A DNA stretch of 36,611 nucleotides from Caldifarciminota bacterium (GCA_025060695.1 JANXBH010000017.1:1-36611); one strand, 5' to 3'. Positions 8,297 to 17,128 are shown, numbered from the stretch's first letter. Notes: generated by a model not told the origin, from the sequence alone. Translations and numbers: made by a program.

Positions 8297-8306
8297 TTTA
8301 AAATTT
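8297..8306 (+). promoter_or_regulatory. -10-like TTTAAAATTT motif, acyl-CoA dehydrogenase
   Basis: TTTAAAATTT followed by TTAT and ATG at 8311. The two motifs form one inverted repeat in a 34-bp intergenic space, so the two promoters must share or exclude each other. Confidence 0.7.
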
Positions 8307-8310
8307 TTAT

Positions 8311-10086
8311 ATGACAAAGATTATTAAAGGTGGAGAGTTTCTTGTAAGTGAAACGGACTTAGAAGATATATTTATTCCTGAGGAGTTTACAGAAGAAGAT
8401 AAAATTATTGCAAAAAGTGCTTCTGATTTTATGGAAAAGGAGGTCTTGCCATACGATAGAGAAATAGAAAGTAAGAATTTAGAGTTGTTAAAGAGAGTTT
8501 TGAAAAAGTCGGCGGAATATGGTTTTACTGGTTGTGAAATTCCGGAAAAATATGGAGGAATGCCATTAGATAAAAAAAGGAGTATGATACTTGCTGAAAA
8601 ATTCTCTATTCAAAGTTCATTTGCTATTACTTGGGGAGTTCAAATTGGAATAGGCTCACTTCCAATAGTATATTTTGGGAATGATGAGCAAAAAAGAAAG
8701 TATCTTCCAAAAATAGCAAATGCTGAAATAATTGGTGCATATGCGCTAACTGAGCCTTGTTGTGGTTCAGATGCAATGAATATTAAAACAAAAGCAATTT
8801 TAGATAATGACCATTGGATAATAAATGGCCAAAAAATATTTATTACAAATGGAGGAATTGCGGATTTCTTTATAGTATTTGCAAGAGCAATAGTAAATTC
8901 AGAAGATAAGGGGATTACTGCATTTATAGTAGAAAGAGATAGAGAGGGTTTTCATATTGGAAGTGAATATCATAAGATGGGTATGGTTGGTTCTTCTACT
9001 GTCCCGCTATTTTTTGACAATGTAAAAATTCCTTTAGAAAACCAACTATATGAAATTGGTAAGGGCCATAAAATTGCTTTTGGTATATTGAATATTGGAA
9101 GATATAAACTTGGTGCAAGTACAATAGGTTCTGCCAAGTATCTCTTAAGTTTAGGCATAAAGTATGCAAAAGAAAGAACCGCATTTAATAAAAGTATTTC
9201 TGACTTTGAACTAATTAGAGAAAAAATTGCAAAAATTACTTCTTATATTTACGTAGGAGAAAGTGCAAGTTATAGAGTAGCGGGATATATGGATAGGTAT
9301 ATAAAAGAGGACGTTGAGCCTTCTGAGGCTATCGAAAGAATTGCGGAATATTCAGTAGAACATTCCATAATAAAGGTATTTGGTTCTGAAGTGTTGGACT
9401 ATGCTGTGGATGAAATATTACAGATTTATGGAGGATATGGATATATAGAGGACTATCCTGCTTCAAGGGCTTATAGAGATAGTAGAATAAATAGAATTTG
9501 GGAGGGCACGAATGAGATAAATAGACAGGTTATTACAGGCATGCTACTAAAGAAAGCACTTAAAAACGAGCTTCCATTAATACCACTTGCACTAAAATTT
9601 GCTAATGATGTAGTAAGCTATATACCGGAGATTCCTGAGCAAGGATTTTTAAAAAGAGAAAAGTTTGCAATAGATATATTTAAGAAAATATTCTTAATGG
9701 TTTCTGCACTTGCAGTTCAAAAATATGGAGAGAATATAAAAGATGCACAAATAGTATCCTCAAGTATAGCTGATATAGTCTCACACATATTTCTACTTGA
9801 AAGCGGATATTTAAGAGTAATGAAGATTTTAAAAATGGGTGATGTAAAGTTAGCGGAAGATGCAGCAAAACTTGTAGAACTATATACTTATTATGCTTTA
9901 GGAGATATTGAGAACAAGGCAATTAAGGTGTTATCTTCGCTCTTTAGTGGTGATGAACAGAGGATGTATATTTCAACATTAAGAAAACTTATAAGATGGT
10001 ATGAATTTCCAAACTATTCTAAATTGGTAAATGATATAGCTATGAAAGTTATAGAAAGAAATGGTTATTTTCTCAATACTATTTAA
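8311..10086 (+). CDS. acyl-CoA dehydrogenase, long form
   Basis: FAD-dependent acyl-CoA dehydrogenase catalysing alpha,beta-desaturation of an acyl-CoA, with electrons going to ETF. The first ~400 residues hold the whole ACAD fold: YALTEPCCGSDAMNIKTKA (FAD/substrate loop), the GGIADFFIVFARA strand, and IYGGYGYIEDYPASRAYRD followed by RIWEGTNEINRQ, where the Glu of WEGT is the likely catalytic base. A ~190-residue C-terminal helical extension makes it 591 residues, as in the long ACADs of some Gram-positive and delta-type bacteria. It starts 4 nt after a TTTAAAATTT motif and lacks a Shine-Dalgarno site. No ETF or thiolase gene is nearby; the chain-length range is unknown. Confidence 0.93.
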   Translation: MTKIIKGGEFLVSETDLEDIFIPEEFTEEDKIIAKSASDFMEKEVLPYDREIESKNLELLKRVLKKSAEYGFTGCEIPEKYGGMPLDKKRSMILAEKFSIQSSFAITWGVQIGIGSLPIVYFGNDEQKRKYLPKIANAEIIGAYALTEPCCGSDAMNIKTKAILDNDHWIINGQKIFITNGGIADFFIVFARAIVNSEDKGITAFIVERDREGFHIGSEYHKMGMVGSSTVPLFFDNVKIPLENQLYEIGKGHKIAFGILNIGRYKLGASTIGSAKYLLSLGIKYAKERTAFNKSISDFELIREKIAKITSYIYVGESASYRVAGYMDRYIKEDVEPSEAIERIAEYSVEHSIIKVFGSEVLDYAVDEILQIYGGYGYIEDYPASRAYRDSRINRIWEGTNEINRQVITGMLLKKALKNELPLIPLALKFANDVVSYIPEIPEQGFLKREKFAIDIFKKIFLMVSALAVQKYGENIKDAQIVSSSIADIVSHIFLLESGYLRVMKILKMGDVKLAEDAAKLVELYTYYALGDIENKAIKVLSSLFSGDEQRMYISTLRKLIRWYEFPNYSKLVNDIAMKVIERNGYFLNTI

Positions 10087-11305
10087 CTTTGTAAGGTCGT
10101 TCTATTTTTCTAATGACGTAATTCCCGTAAAAATTATAAAATACAATCAAAATTACTTTCTTTTTGGAATTGTAAATAATAATAGTTTTGTAATGAAGTT
10201 AAATCCATTTAAAACTAATGTTTGGAATAGAGTTATACACAACGTTTCCATTTCAGACGCTTTTATTAGAAACGATACCATATTCATTCTTTCTTATTTT
10301 CCCTTTTTTTCCATTGTTAAAATTACAACTAATGGAGATTTTTTAAGTTCAATAACTTACGACACATACGATAATACTAATTATAATGTGTTTTCAGATA
10401 TTTTTGGAAACATATACATTTCAACATTTTCACATATTATGAAATTGGATAGAAAACTGAAATTGCAATGGATTAAAGAATATAGTCTAATTGATATATG
10501 CAATGGGACAGGTGATTTCTTTTTACTCTGTAGGTATAACTTTTCTCACTTAGCTATTTTAAAAATAAACTTAGATGGAGAAGTTCTAAAAGCAAAAAGT
10601 TATGGTCTATATAGCACAACGAATCCTATTAAGATTATAAGAAGGAACGATAAACTTTATATATTTTCGCAATACGTAGATATTAGCACGAGATACTATA
10701 TATTTATTAGTGCAATAGATACATCTTTGAATTCTGTATTTTGGAGTAAGGTATACAAACCAAGGGATAATGTTGACTTATATGTAAGTGATGTGAAAGA
10801 AGTTGGAAGCAATTTTATAGTTTTGGGTTCTCATTTTAATGATATTTTCTATTTTTCTATTGATACTCTTGGAAATTTAATATTTTCAAAGAAAAGTAAT
10901 AATCCATCTCTTGAGAAACATCCTAAAATTTCGGAAAATACTATATATTACTACAATCATGATAGTTTATCAGTTTTTGATATTAATATTGTGGATGGCT
11001 CAAGCTGTTTAAACGATATGGATTTTATAATTGATGTATATAATGTAGTTCCAAGACCTTTGTTAGGCATTTCTATAAATTATACTAACAAAGCATGGGA
11101 AATGGTTAATTATCAAATATCAGGAAATTCTTTTTTAACAAGTGAAAATACTTATTGTAAAGTTAGTATAGATGAGACAATTAATAAACCTATTTTTAAT
11201 TCAATTACTTATAATATAGCAGGTAGAAATTGCACATATAAAAGTTCCGGTATATACATTTTAAAGACAGGTAGAGGATATAAAAAGGTCATAAAAAGAC
11301 GATGA
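10061..11305 (+). CDS. secreted propeller-like protein with possible T9SS-type C-terminal tail
   Basis: No named family. The 414-residue protein begins with a short hydrophobic N-terminus (MVIFSILFNFVRSFYFS), consistent with export. The middle consists of beta-strand repeats (ITTNGDFLSS, INLDGEVLKAKSYG, IDTLGNLIFSKKS) like those of beta-propeller or delta-60 type proteins. The last ~35 residues, ITYNIAGRNC...SSGIYILKTG...KKVIKR, resemble the type A sorting domain of type IX secretion (pattern: ..YNIAGR....GIYILK.......KKVI..). It overlaps the dehydrogenase gene by 26 bases and holB by 4. Export to the surface is inferred from both ends. Confidence 0.65.
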   Translation: MVIFSILFNFVRSFYFSNDVIPVKIIKYNQNYFLFGIVNNNSFVMKLNPFKTNVWNRVIHNVSISDAFIRNDTIFILSYFPFFSIVKITTNGDFLSSITYDTYDNTNYNVFSDIFGNIYISTFSHIMKLDRKLKLQWIKEYSLIDICNGTGDFFLLCRYNFSHLAILKINLDGEVLKAKSYGLYSTTNPIKIIRRNDKLYIFSQYVDISTRYYIFISAIDTSLNSVFWSKVYKPRDNVDLYVSDVKEVGSNFIVLGSHFNDIFYFSIDTLGNLIFSKKSNNPSLEKHPKISENTIYYYNHDSLSVFDINIVDGSSCLNDMDFIIDVYNVVPRPLLGISINYTNKAWEMVNYQISGNSFLTSENTYCKVSIDETINKPIFNSITYNIAGRNCTYKSSGIYILKTGRGYKKVIKRR

Positions 11306-12204
11306 AAATTATAGGGAATGAAGACGTAATATTAAGACTTAAGAAAATTTCGAAATTATCTAACATTCCTCCACTTCTGTTTTATGGCCAAAAAGGTATT
11401 GGAAAAGCATCTACTGCACTATATTTTTGCACTTTATCTAATCCAAGAGAGCAAGAAGAGAAAATTTTAAAACTTATTCACCCAGATGTTTTAATAATAA
11501 CTAATGGTGAATTAAAACCATATGGACCAAGACCTGATAACTTTGATGATAGTAAGTTTATATCTATTGAAAAAATAAGATTTTTAAAGTCAGAATTAAT
11601 AAAACCTCCGGTATATGCAAAAAGAAGATTTGTAATCATAATGGATGCCGATATGCTAACGATAGAAGCCCAGAATTCTTTATTAAAGATATTAGAAGAG
11701 CACGAAAATAGAACTACATTCATTCTTATTACTTCTAACTATTTAAAAATACTTCCTACAATTATCTCAAGAACTATTAAGATTCCTTTTAAGAGTTTAA
11801 GTTTTGAAGAGTTTTCAAAGTATGAATATAGTTGGAAAACGGACATAGAATTGATTTACAATATTTCAGAAGGTTCAATTGGTATTGCAAAGCAATTAAA
11901 TGAATATCCAATAGAAACTTGGATTAATTTTATAAAGCAAGTATATCAAAAAAGGAGGTTAGAGAATTTTCAGGAGGTTTTGTCAAGTATTTCTGATATA
12001 CCAGATTTTTTGAACTTCCTTAGGGTTTTTAGGTGGTTTTTTAATAATCAGTATAGGCAAGCTCAGAGTAATTTAATAGAAATGTTGTTATTAAGAAGCA
12101 TGGAAGTTGAGGATGTAGTAAAGAGACATTATAGTGTTGAAGCCAGTTTAGTAAACTTATTTGGATTATTATTAAAGGCCCCAGAGGGGACCTTTAAGGC
12201 TTAA
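11302..12204 (+). CDS. holB: DNA polymerase III delta' subunit-like clamp-loader protein
   Basis: Clamp-loader AAA+ protein of the delta'/gamma group, 300 residues. It shows FYGQKGIGKAS, a Walker A where the last Thr/Ser is Ala, as expected of a delta' that does not hydrolyse ATP. It also has RRFVIIMDADMLTIEAQNSL (Walker B-like plus the conserved AQNALLK helix), KILEEHENRTTFILITSN (sensor 1) and ILPTIISRT (the SRx motif). The four-Cys zinc module common between Walker A and Walker B in this family is not visible. It starts by an ATGA overlap with the previous gene. Its last codons lie in a GC-rich hairpin and overlap the convergent lipoprotein gene by 11 bases. Confidence 0.9.
   Translation: MKIIGNEDVILRLKKISKLSNIPPLLFYGQKGIGKASTALYFCTLSNPREQEEKILKLIHPDVLIITNGELKPYGPRPDNFDDSKFISIEKIRFLKSELIKPPVYAKRRFVIIMDADMLTIEAQNSLLKILEEHENRTTFILITSNYLKILPTIISRTIKIPFKSLSFEEFSKYEYSWKTDIELIYNISEGSIGIAKQLNEYPIETWINFIKQVYQKRRLENFQEVLSSISDIPDFLNFLRVFRWFFNNQYRQAQSNLIEMLLLRSMEVEDVVKRHYSVEASLVNLFGLLLKAPEGTFKA
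12172..12197. terminator. GC-rich hairpin at convergent gene ends
   Basis: The inverted repeat TTAAAGG-CCCC, loop AGA, GGGG-A-CCTTTAA forms an 11-bp stem with one bulged base, in a region that is otherwise very AT-rich. It lies in the last codons of holB and just after the stop of the leftward lipoprotein gene. There is no long T-run on either side (minus strand continues TTTAATAATAAT), so it is an imperfect candidate for a bidirectional terminator. Confidence 0.5.
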
Positions 12205-13000
12205 CCCATCTAAGACCAGGAACTTTGTTTTGAGTATAAATAGTTAGGTTTGCTTTAAATCCATTTTGGTCCTGTTGTATTGAAACATCTATTCTACCAA
12301 AATAATCATTTACATCTATTTGTCCATATCCTGTAGAAGTATTATCTGCCCAGTAAAAGTGCTTAGCACCATCACTTGTTCCTCGAGCAGTATTATAGTT
12401 TCCAGTTCCAGGTGCTAAGTTTCCTGATGCAGATTGTGTAAATGCAATCTCGTATTTTGCTCCCGGACCTACACCTGTTGCACTTGCATCTTTTAATTCA
12501 TTGCCTGTTACATAAGCGAAATAACCTGTATTAGGTGCATTTTTGTCAACTTGGGTTTGACAGATTGTGCTTGCACTTACTGTACTACCAAAGGTGATTT
12601 TTGCCCAAGAGGTGGCAGGAGGACAGCTTTGATTGTAATCAGTTCTGTATAATGTCAATGTTTTTTGATCAGGTGTTAGATCTAAAGTAGCACCATTTTC
12701 TTCAGAGCCCATTACTGCTATTACTCTTACTTGCTTGCAAACATATTGTGAGCCTTGAATGGTATAGTTAGTGCTATCTTTTGATACATTAGGGGCTATG
12801 GTTGATCCATCACATTGAATTACGTATTTATCTGGCTTGTGTTCTGGTTCGGGCCATGTCCACTCTAACTTTAGATCAGCACCTTGGTTTACCGCAACTC
12901 CTTTTAGATTTTCTGGTGCATGTGTTTCTTCTTCTTCATCTCTCGCACATGCCCACATTCCAAGCGCTGCTATTGTTAAAAGTAGATAAAGTTTTCTCAT
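12194..13000 (-). CDS. lipoprotein with fibronectin III-like domain
   Basis: A 268-residue exported protein. The N-terminus MRKLYLLLTIAALGMWAC is a lipoprotein signal with Cys18 as the lipidated residue, followed by an acidic linker (DEEEE). Residues ~27-95 look like a fibronectin type III domain (HAPENLKGVAV, LKLEWTWPEP, KPDKYVIQCDG). The C-terminal part is rich in Gly, Ser, Thr and Asn with beta character and is not recognised. A strong Shine-Dalgarno (GGAGGAG, 6 nt before ATG) begins at the stop of the upstream gene, 12 bp away. Base composition is visibly higher in G+C than neighbours, as expected for a highly expressed gene. Function unknown; surface exposure is inferred. Confidence 0.75.
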   Translation of the reverse strand: MRKLYLLLTIAALGMWACARDEEEETHAPENLKGVAVNQGADLKLEWTWPEPEHKPDKYVIQCDGSTIAPNVSKDSTNYTIQGSQYVCKQVRVIAVMGSEENGATLDLTPDQKTLTLYRTDYNQSCPPATSWAKITFGSTVSASTICQTQVDKNAPNTGYFAYVTGNELKDASATGVGPGAKYEIAFTQSASGNLAPGTGNYNTARGTSDGAKHFYWADNTSTGYGQIDVNDYFGRIDVSIQQDQNGFKANLTIYTQNKVPGLRWVKP

Positions 13001-13012
13001 AATCTTCTCCTC

Positions 13013-13354
13013 CTACTTTTGCTTTCCTGGTGTCGTCATTATTTTAATATCATTTTCTATTTTTGCAACTTTTGAACTTAGACCGTTTACTTTAGAATTT
13101 AGATTGCTTACTTCTTTTTTCAAATCTTCCACTGATTTTCTCAAATCTCCTATAGCTTTTGACATTTCCTCTGCTGTCTTTGGAGCTGTTTCAGCCGCTT
13201 TCTTTTGCTCTTCTATCCAGGATTCTATTCCCTTTATTTTTTCTTCTACAGCAGTTATCTTTTCTTCAAGAGGTTTTGTTATTTCTTCTGGTTTTATTTG
13301 CTGACAACCTATCACAGCCATCATTAGAAGAGTTGATATTATCAAGTTTTTCAT
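13013..13354 (-). CDS. small coiled-coil lipoprotein
   Basis: A 113-residue lipoprotein: MKNLIISTLLMMAVIGC gives Cys17 as the modified residue. The rest is a nearly continuous coiled coil (EEKITAVEEKIKGIESW, IGDLRKSVEDLKKEVSNLN, VNGLSSKVAKIENDIK) with a short Pro-Gly-Lys tail. It recalls Lpp-like periplasmic spacers in architecture, though not in sequence. The leader is 21 nt long and carries GGAGGTG ahead of the ATG, with a TTTAAAATTT motif upstream. It is therefore one of the few promoter-proximal genes here with a normal leadered mRNA. It forms an operon with the following lipoprotein. Confidence 0.78.
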   Translation of the reverse strand: MKNLIISTLLMMAVIGCQQIKPEEITKPLEEKITAVEEKIKGIESWIEEQKKAAETAPKTAEEMSKAIGDLRKSVEDLKKEVSNLNSKVNGLSSKVAKIENDIKIMTTPGKQK

Positions 13355-13375
13355 CTTTGCACCTCCGTTCGTCCA

Positions 13376-13386
13376 AAATTTTAAAG
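13376..13386 (-). promoter_or_regulatory. TTTAAAATTT motif with leadered transcript
   Basis: Minus strand CTTTAAAATTT, 21 nt before the lipoprotein ATG. The leader contains GGAGGTG. This copy shows that the motif also fits the position of a -10 element for a leadered mRNA. Confidence 0.68.
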
Positions 13387-13434
13387 CATATTTTTAAATT
13401 TTACCTTAATATCAAGTAGGACTTTAGATAGAGC

Positions 13435-13444
13435 TTTAAAATTT
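13435..13444 (+). promoter_or_regulatory. -10-like TTTAAAATTT motif, dnaK
   Basis: TTTAAAATTT followed by TCGCACT and ATG at 13452. No CIRCE-type inverted repeat is seen between the divergent genes. Confidence 0.7.
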
Positions 13445-13451
13445 TCGCACT

Positions 13452-15320
13452 ATGGCAGAAAAAATTATAGGTATTGACTTAGGAACAACTAATTCAGTAG
13501 TTTCAATAATGGAAGGGAATGAGACAGTTGTTATTCACAACTTAGAAGGTGAGAGATTAACTCCCTCAGTTGTCGCGTTTAAGGAAGATGGTAAAGTTAT
13601 TGTAGGTTCACCCGCAAAAAGGCAAGCAATTTTAAATCCAGAAAATACAATATATTCAATAAAAAGATTTATGGGTAGAAGGTACGACGAAGCAATTGAT
13701 GATATAAGGAGAGTTCCATATAGAGTGGTAAGAGGTAAAAATGATAGAGTAGAGGTTTATATTCCTATTGAAAATAAAACTTATACGCCCGAGCAAATTT
13801 CAGCAGAAATATTAAGATACATAAAAAGGAGTGCGGAAAACTATTTAGGAGAAACTATAACGAAAGCTGTTATTACAGTTCCTGCATATTTTAATGATGC
13901 ACAAAGACAAGCCACAAAAGATGCAGGAAAAATCGCAGGTTTAGAAGTTGTTAGAGTATTACCTGAACCTACTGCATCCGCTCTTGCATATGGACTAAAT
14001 AAAACTGATCAAAGACTAAAAGTTGCAGTTTATGACCTTGGTGGTGGAACCTTTGATATATCTATATTAGAATTAAGTGGTGGTGTATTTGAAGTAATAG
14101 CTACTCATGGTGATACACATCTTGGAGGAGATGATATTGACAATAGAATAATAGAATGGCTAATAGAAGAATTTAGAAAAGAGACAGGTATAGATTTATC
14201 AAGAGATAAACAAGCTCTTCAAAGATTAAAAGAAGCGGCGGAAAAAGCAAAAAAAGAACTTTCATTTCAAAATGAAGCTGTAATTAGCTTACCGTTTATT
14301 GCACTAAAAGGAGATAGTCCAATGCACTTAGAAAAAACATTAACAAGAGCAAGACTTGAAGCAATGGCAATGGATTTAATAAAAAGAAGTATAGAATTAA
14401 TAAAAGAAGCACTTGAAGAAGCAAAACTAAGACCACAAGATATAAATGAAGTTATACTTGTAGGTGGTCAAACAAGAATGCCATTAGTTCAAAGAATGAT
14501 TCAAGAGTTTTTCAACAAAGAACCACACAAAGGTATAAATCCTGATGAAGTAGTAGCAATAGGAGCAGCTATTCAAGCAGCAATAATCTCAGGTGAATAT
14601 AGGACAAAAGATATAGTACTACTTGATGTAACACCACTTTCACTGGGAGTTGAGGTGTTAGGTGGTTTATTTGATGTAGTAATTCCAAAAAATACCACTA
14701 TTCCCACAAAGAAAACAAAAACTTATACTACTGCTGAAGATAATCAAACAAGTGTATGGATAAAAGTATATCAAGGAGAAAGAAGAATTGCAAAAGAAAA
14801 TAGGCTTCTTGGAGAGTTTGAACTTTCGGGAATTCCACCTGCACCAAGAGGAGTTCCACAAATTGAAGTTACCTTTGATATAAACGTAGATGGAATACTA
14901 ACAGTTAGTGCGATAGAAAAAGCTACAAATAAAAAAGCTGATATAAAAATCCACGCAAGAACGGGCCTAACTGAGGAGGAAATAGAAAGAATGATAAGAG
15001 AAGCTCAGGAAAAAGAGGAAGAAGATAAAATAAGAGCGGAAGTAATAGAACTTAGAAATCAATTAGATGCATATATATATTCTGTAGAAAAATCCGTGAA
15101 GGAAATATCTGACAAAATTAGTGAAGATGAAAAAAGGCAGTTAGATGAGAAAATAAGTAAGGCAAAAGAGGCACTAAAGTCTGAGAATAAGGAAGAAATT
15201 CAAAAGGCATATGATGAATTGCAGAGTTTTTGGAATTCAATAACTACGAGAATATATCAAACATACTCTAAATCTAACGAAGGTCCAAATAATAATCAAG
15301 ATTTTAGAGAAGAAAAGTGA
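13452..15320 (+). CDS. dnaK: molecular chaperone DnaK (Hsp70)
   Basis: Full-length Hsp70, 622 residues. The nucleotide-binding domain has [16 protein letters not shown] near residue 6, [35 protein letters not shown] and [15 protein letters not shown]. The linker [19 protein letters not shown] and substrate domain follow, then a helical lid that ends in a short polar tail ([10 protein letters not shown]). The start is 7 nt after a TTTAAAATTT motif and has no Shine-Dalgarno, so this abundant protein appears to be made from a leaderless mRNA. grpE and dnaJ are not adjacent. It shares an operon with a LolA-like carrier and lolD, which links folding and envelope transport by position only. Confidence 0.98.
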   Translation: MAEKIIGIDLGTTNSVVSIMEGNETVVIHNLEGERLTPSVVAFKEDGKVIVGSPAKRQAILNPENTIYSIKRFMGRRYDEAIDDIRRVPYRVVRGKNDRVEVYIPIENKTYTPEQISAEILRYIKRSAENYLGETITKAVITVPAYFNDAQRQATKDAGKIAGLEVVRVLPEPTASALAYGLNKTDQRLKVAVYDLGGGTFDISILELSGGVFEVIATHGDTHLGGDDIDNRIIEWLIEEFRKETGIDLSRDKQALQRLKEAAEKAKKELSFQNEAVISLPFIALKGDSPMHLEKTLTRARLEAMAMDLIKRSIELIKEALEEAKLRPQDINEVILVGGQTRMPLVQRMIQEFFNKEPHKGINPDEVVAIGAAIQAAIISGEYRTKDIVLLDVTPLSLGVEVLGGLFDVVIPKNTTIPTKKTKTYTTAEDNQTSVWIKVYQGERRIAKENRLLGEFELSGIPPAPRGVPQIEVTFDINVDGILTVSAIEKATNKKADIKIHARTGLTEEEIERMIREAQEKEEEDKIRAEVIELRNQLDAYIYSVEKSVKEISDKISEDEKRQLDEKISKAKEALKSENKEEIQKAYDELQSFWNSITTRIYQTYSKSNEGPNNNQDFREEK

Positions 15321-15808
15321 TAATTTTTATTCTATCTCAAAGTATAGAGGATATTCAAAAGAAATATTTAAAAATTAAATATTTAAGGGCAAGTTATGTT
15401 CATACCACTAAAACAAAACAAGGAAACTCAATAACATATAAAGGTTATTTGACATATAGTGCACCAAGTACGTTAGAATTTCACACAACAGAACCAGAAG
15501 AACAGAAAATTATATTTAAAGATACCATGATAATTACTATAATTGCAAACGATACTACTATTCAAACTATTCCAAAAGATATGATATTTAACCCATACTA
15601 CTTCCTAATTGAAGGATATAAAAACTACAAGAGTGAATTAAGGAAAGATGAAAATTATATTGATATTTTTTTAAATTCTGATAGAATGTTTTATAAAAAT
15701 GTGCATTTTAGATTAAGAAAAAATGATTATGCACTAATAAAAGTAAAGGCTAATGATATAAATGGAATGGAATATGAGTTTGAATTAAAAGACATTATTC
15801 AAAAATGA
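15317..15808 (+). CDS. LolA-like outer-membrane lipoprotein carrier
   Basis: A 163-residue protein with the LolA pattern: [16 protein letters not shown], then [25 protein letters not shown] and [15 protein letters not shown]. This corresponds to the 'F.Q....G.l...rP...r......q.i..dg' strands of the half-barrel that carries lipoproteins across the periplasm. The start is GTG in a GTGA overlap with the dnaK stop. The export signal is very short (MIIFILSQS), far below the usual length, so either the true N-terminus is unusual or the signal is minimal. LolD is encoded two genes downstream, which supports the assignment. The alternative is another DUF4292- or LolB-like carrier of the same fold. 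Confidence 0.72.
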   Translation: MIIFILSQSIEDIQKKYLKIKYLRASYVHTTKTKQGNSITYKGYLTYSAPSTLEFHTTEPEEQKIIFKDTMIITIIANDTTIQTIPKDMIFNPYYFLIEGYKNYKSELRKDENYIDIFLNSDRMFYKNVHFRLRKNDYALIKVKANDINGMEYEFELKDIIQK

Positions 15809-16212
15809 ATGCTCTAAGTTATGCAATGAAGCTTTTGAAATTTAGGTCAAGGTCTATTAGTGAAATAAGAAGAAGACTGAGTATGAAAAATTTTTCTAAT
15901 GAAGAAATAGAAAAAACAATTAGAAAACTTTTAAATTATGGATATATAAATGAATTGCAAGATGCTATAAATTATGTAGAGATGAAATCTTCTAAAGGAT
16001 GGTCGAGAAGAAAAATCAGATATAATCTAATAAAAAGAGGATATAAGAAGGGAATTATTGAAAAAGCTTTAAAACATTATGATAAAGAATTAGTGGTTCA
16101 GAAGCTTAAAAGAGAACTTAATAAAAAAAATATTAAAAAGGACAAAGCAATTAGGCTATTAAAAGGTCGTGGATTTGAAGCTGAAATAATAAAAGAAGTA
16201 ATTTTTAAATGA
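15805..16212 (+). CDS. recX: RecX-family regulator of RecA
   Basis: A 135-residue, basic, all-helical protein with the RecX tandem three-helix repeats. The first has AMKLLKFRSRSISEIRRRLSMKNF, the second EKTIRKLLNYGYINELQDAINYVE with the typical GYIND-like segment, and then SRRKIRYNLIKRGYKKGIIEKAL. RecX binds RecA filaments and limits recombination. ATGA overlap with the previous gene, and ATGA overlap with lolD. recA itself is not in the window. Confidence 0.88.
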   Translation: MNALSYAMKLLKFRSRSISEIRRRLSMKNFSNEEIEKTIRKLLNYGYINELQDAINYVEMKSSKGWSRRKIRYNLIKRGYKKGIIEKALKHYDKELVVQKLKRELNKKNIKKDKAIRLLKGRGFEAEIIKEVIFK

Positions 16213-16892
16213 GCCTGATTTTAAGGGATGTAAGAAAAACTTATAAAGATCCAAAAGAATTAATCGTTTTTGAAAAGCTTAATTTAAATATTGAAACTGG
16301 TGAAATTGTTGCAATTATTGGTCCATCTGGTAGTGGCAAAACTACACTATTGAATATTATAGGTCTTATTGATAAAGTGGATGAAGGTGAGGTTTATGTT
16401 TTTCAAAAAAATGTAAGTAGTATGACTGAAGAGGAGCTTGCTAACTTTAGAAATGAAAATGTTGGTTTTATATTTCAATTGCCTCATTTAATAGAAGAAC
16501 TAACAGTTTTTGAAAACACAATAATTCCGAGTATGATAAGGGATAAATTTTTAACAAAGGAGGTAAAAAGAAGAGCAATTAAATTGTTAGAATATGTAGA
16601 AGTTTTAGATAAAAACGATAATTTTCCAAGCGAAATATCGGGTGGGGAAAAAAGAAGAGTTGAAATTGCAAGAGCATTAGTGAATAATCCAAAAATCATA
16701 ATAGCAGATGAACCAACATCTAACTTAGACCCAAATCTTAAATTTTCAATTATGTCCTTATTTAAAAAAATAAATAAAGACTTTGGAACCACTATAGTAT
16801 TTTCTACTCATGACTATGACTTGTTAGAATACGCTAATAAAGTCTTTAAAATTGAAAATAGAACACTTGTAGCATTAAAATTTCAAGTATGA
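16209..16892 (+). CDS. lolD: ABC transporter ATP-binding protein, LolD type
   Basis: A 227-residue ABC ATPase with Walker A GPSGSGKTTLLNIIG, Q-loop FIFQLPHLIEELTVFEN, signature SGGEKRRVEIARALVNNP, Walker B IIIADEPTSNLD and the switch His in STHDYDL. It belongs to the LolD/MacB/FtsE group, which powers extraction of lipoproteins or drives mechanotransmission. The LolA-like gene in the same operon favours LolD. No LolC/E permease is in the window, so the membrane partner is encoded elsewhere. MacB-type export is the main alternative. Confidence 0.85.
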   Translation: MSLILRDVRKTYKDPKELIVFEKLNLNIETGEIVAIIGPSGSGKTTLLNIIGLIDKVDEGEVYVFQKNVSSMTEEELANFRNENVGFIFQLPHLIEELTVFENTIIPSMIRDKFLTKEVKRRAIKLLEYVEVLDKNDNFPSEISGGEKRRVEIARALVNNPKIIIADEPTSNLDPNLKFSIMSLFKKINKDFGTTIVFSTHDYDLLEYANKVFKIENRTLVALKFQV

Positions 16893-17128
16893 AAGACTGG
16901 CAATTAGAACCATCGAAGCTAAAGAAGGAGTTTAAATTTAAAAACTTCGTGGAAGCAATGGATTTTGTAAATCAAATATCAAAATTAGCAGAAGAGCTAA
17001 ATCATCACCCTAATATTTATATTTACTATAACATCGTAGTAATTGAAACTTGGACTCACTCTGAAAATAAAATAACTCAAAAGGACTACGAATTAGCTAG
17101 AAAAATTGACGAGATTTTAAAACAATAA
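16889..17128 (+). CDS. phhB: pterin-4a-carbinolamine dehydratase
   Basis: A 79-residue protein with the family's core: a WQLEPSKLKKEFKF start, FVEAMDFVNQISKLAEELNHHPNIYI (His-His-Pro active-site motif), then VVIETWTHSENKITQKDYELARKIDEI. It would dehydrate 4a-hydroxytetrahydrobiopterin, or in organisms without aromatic hydroxylases act on a molybdopterin-type cofactor. The N-terminus is slightly shorter than usual. ATGA overlap with lolD; its last 32 bases overlap the 3' end of nhaA on the other strand. No phenylalanine hydroxylase is nearby. Confidence 0.9.
   Translation: MKDWQLEPSKLKKEFKFKNFVEAMDFVNQISKLAEELNHHPNIYIYYNIVVIETWTHSENKITQKDYELARKIDEILKQ

Noticed and set aside
13355-13451. CIRCE-type heat-shock operator before dnaK
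   Set aside because: No TTAGCACTC/GAGTGCTAA inverted repeat is found between the divergent genes; only the -10-like motifs are seen.
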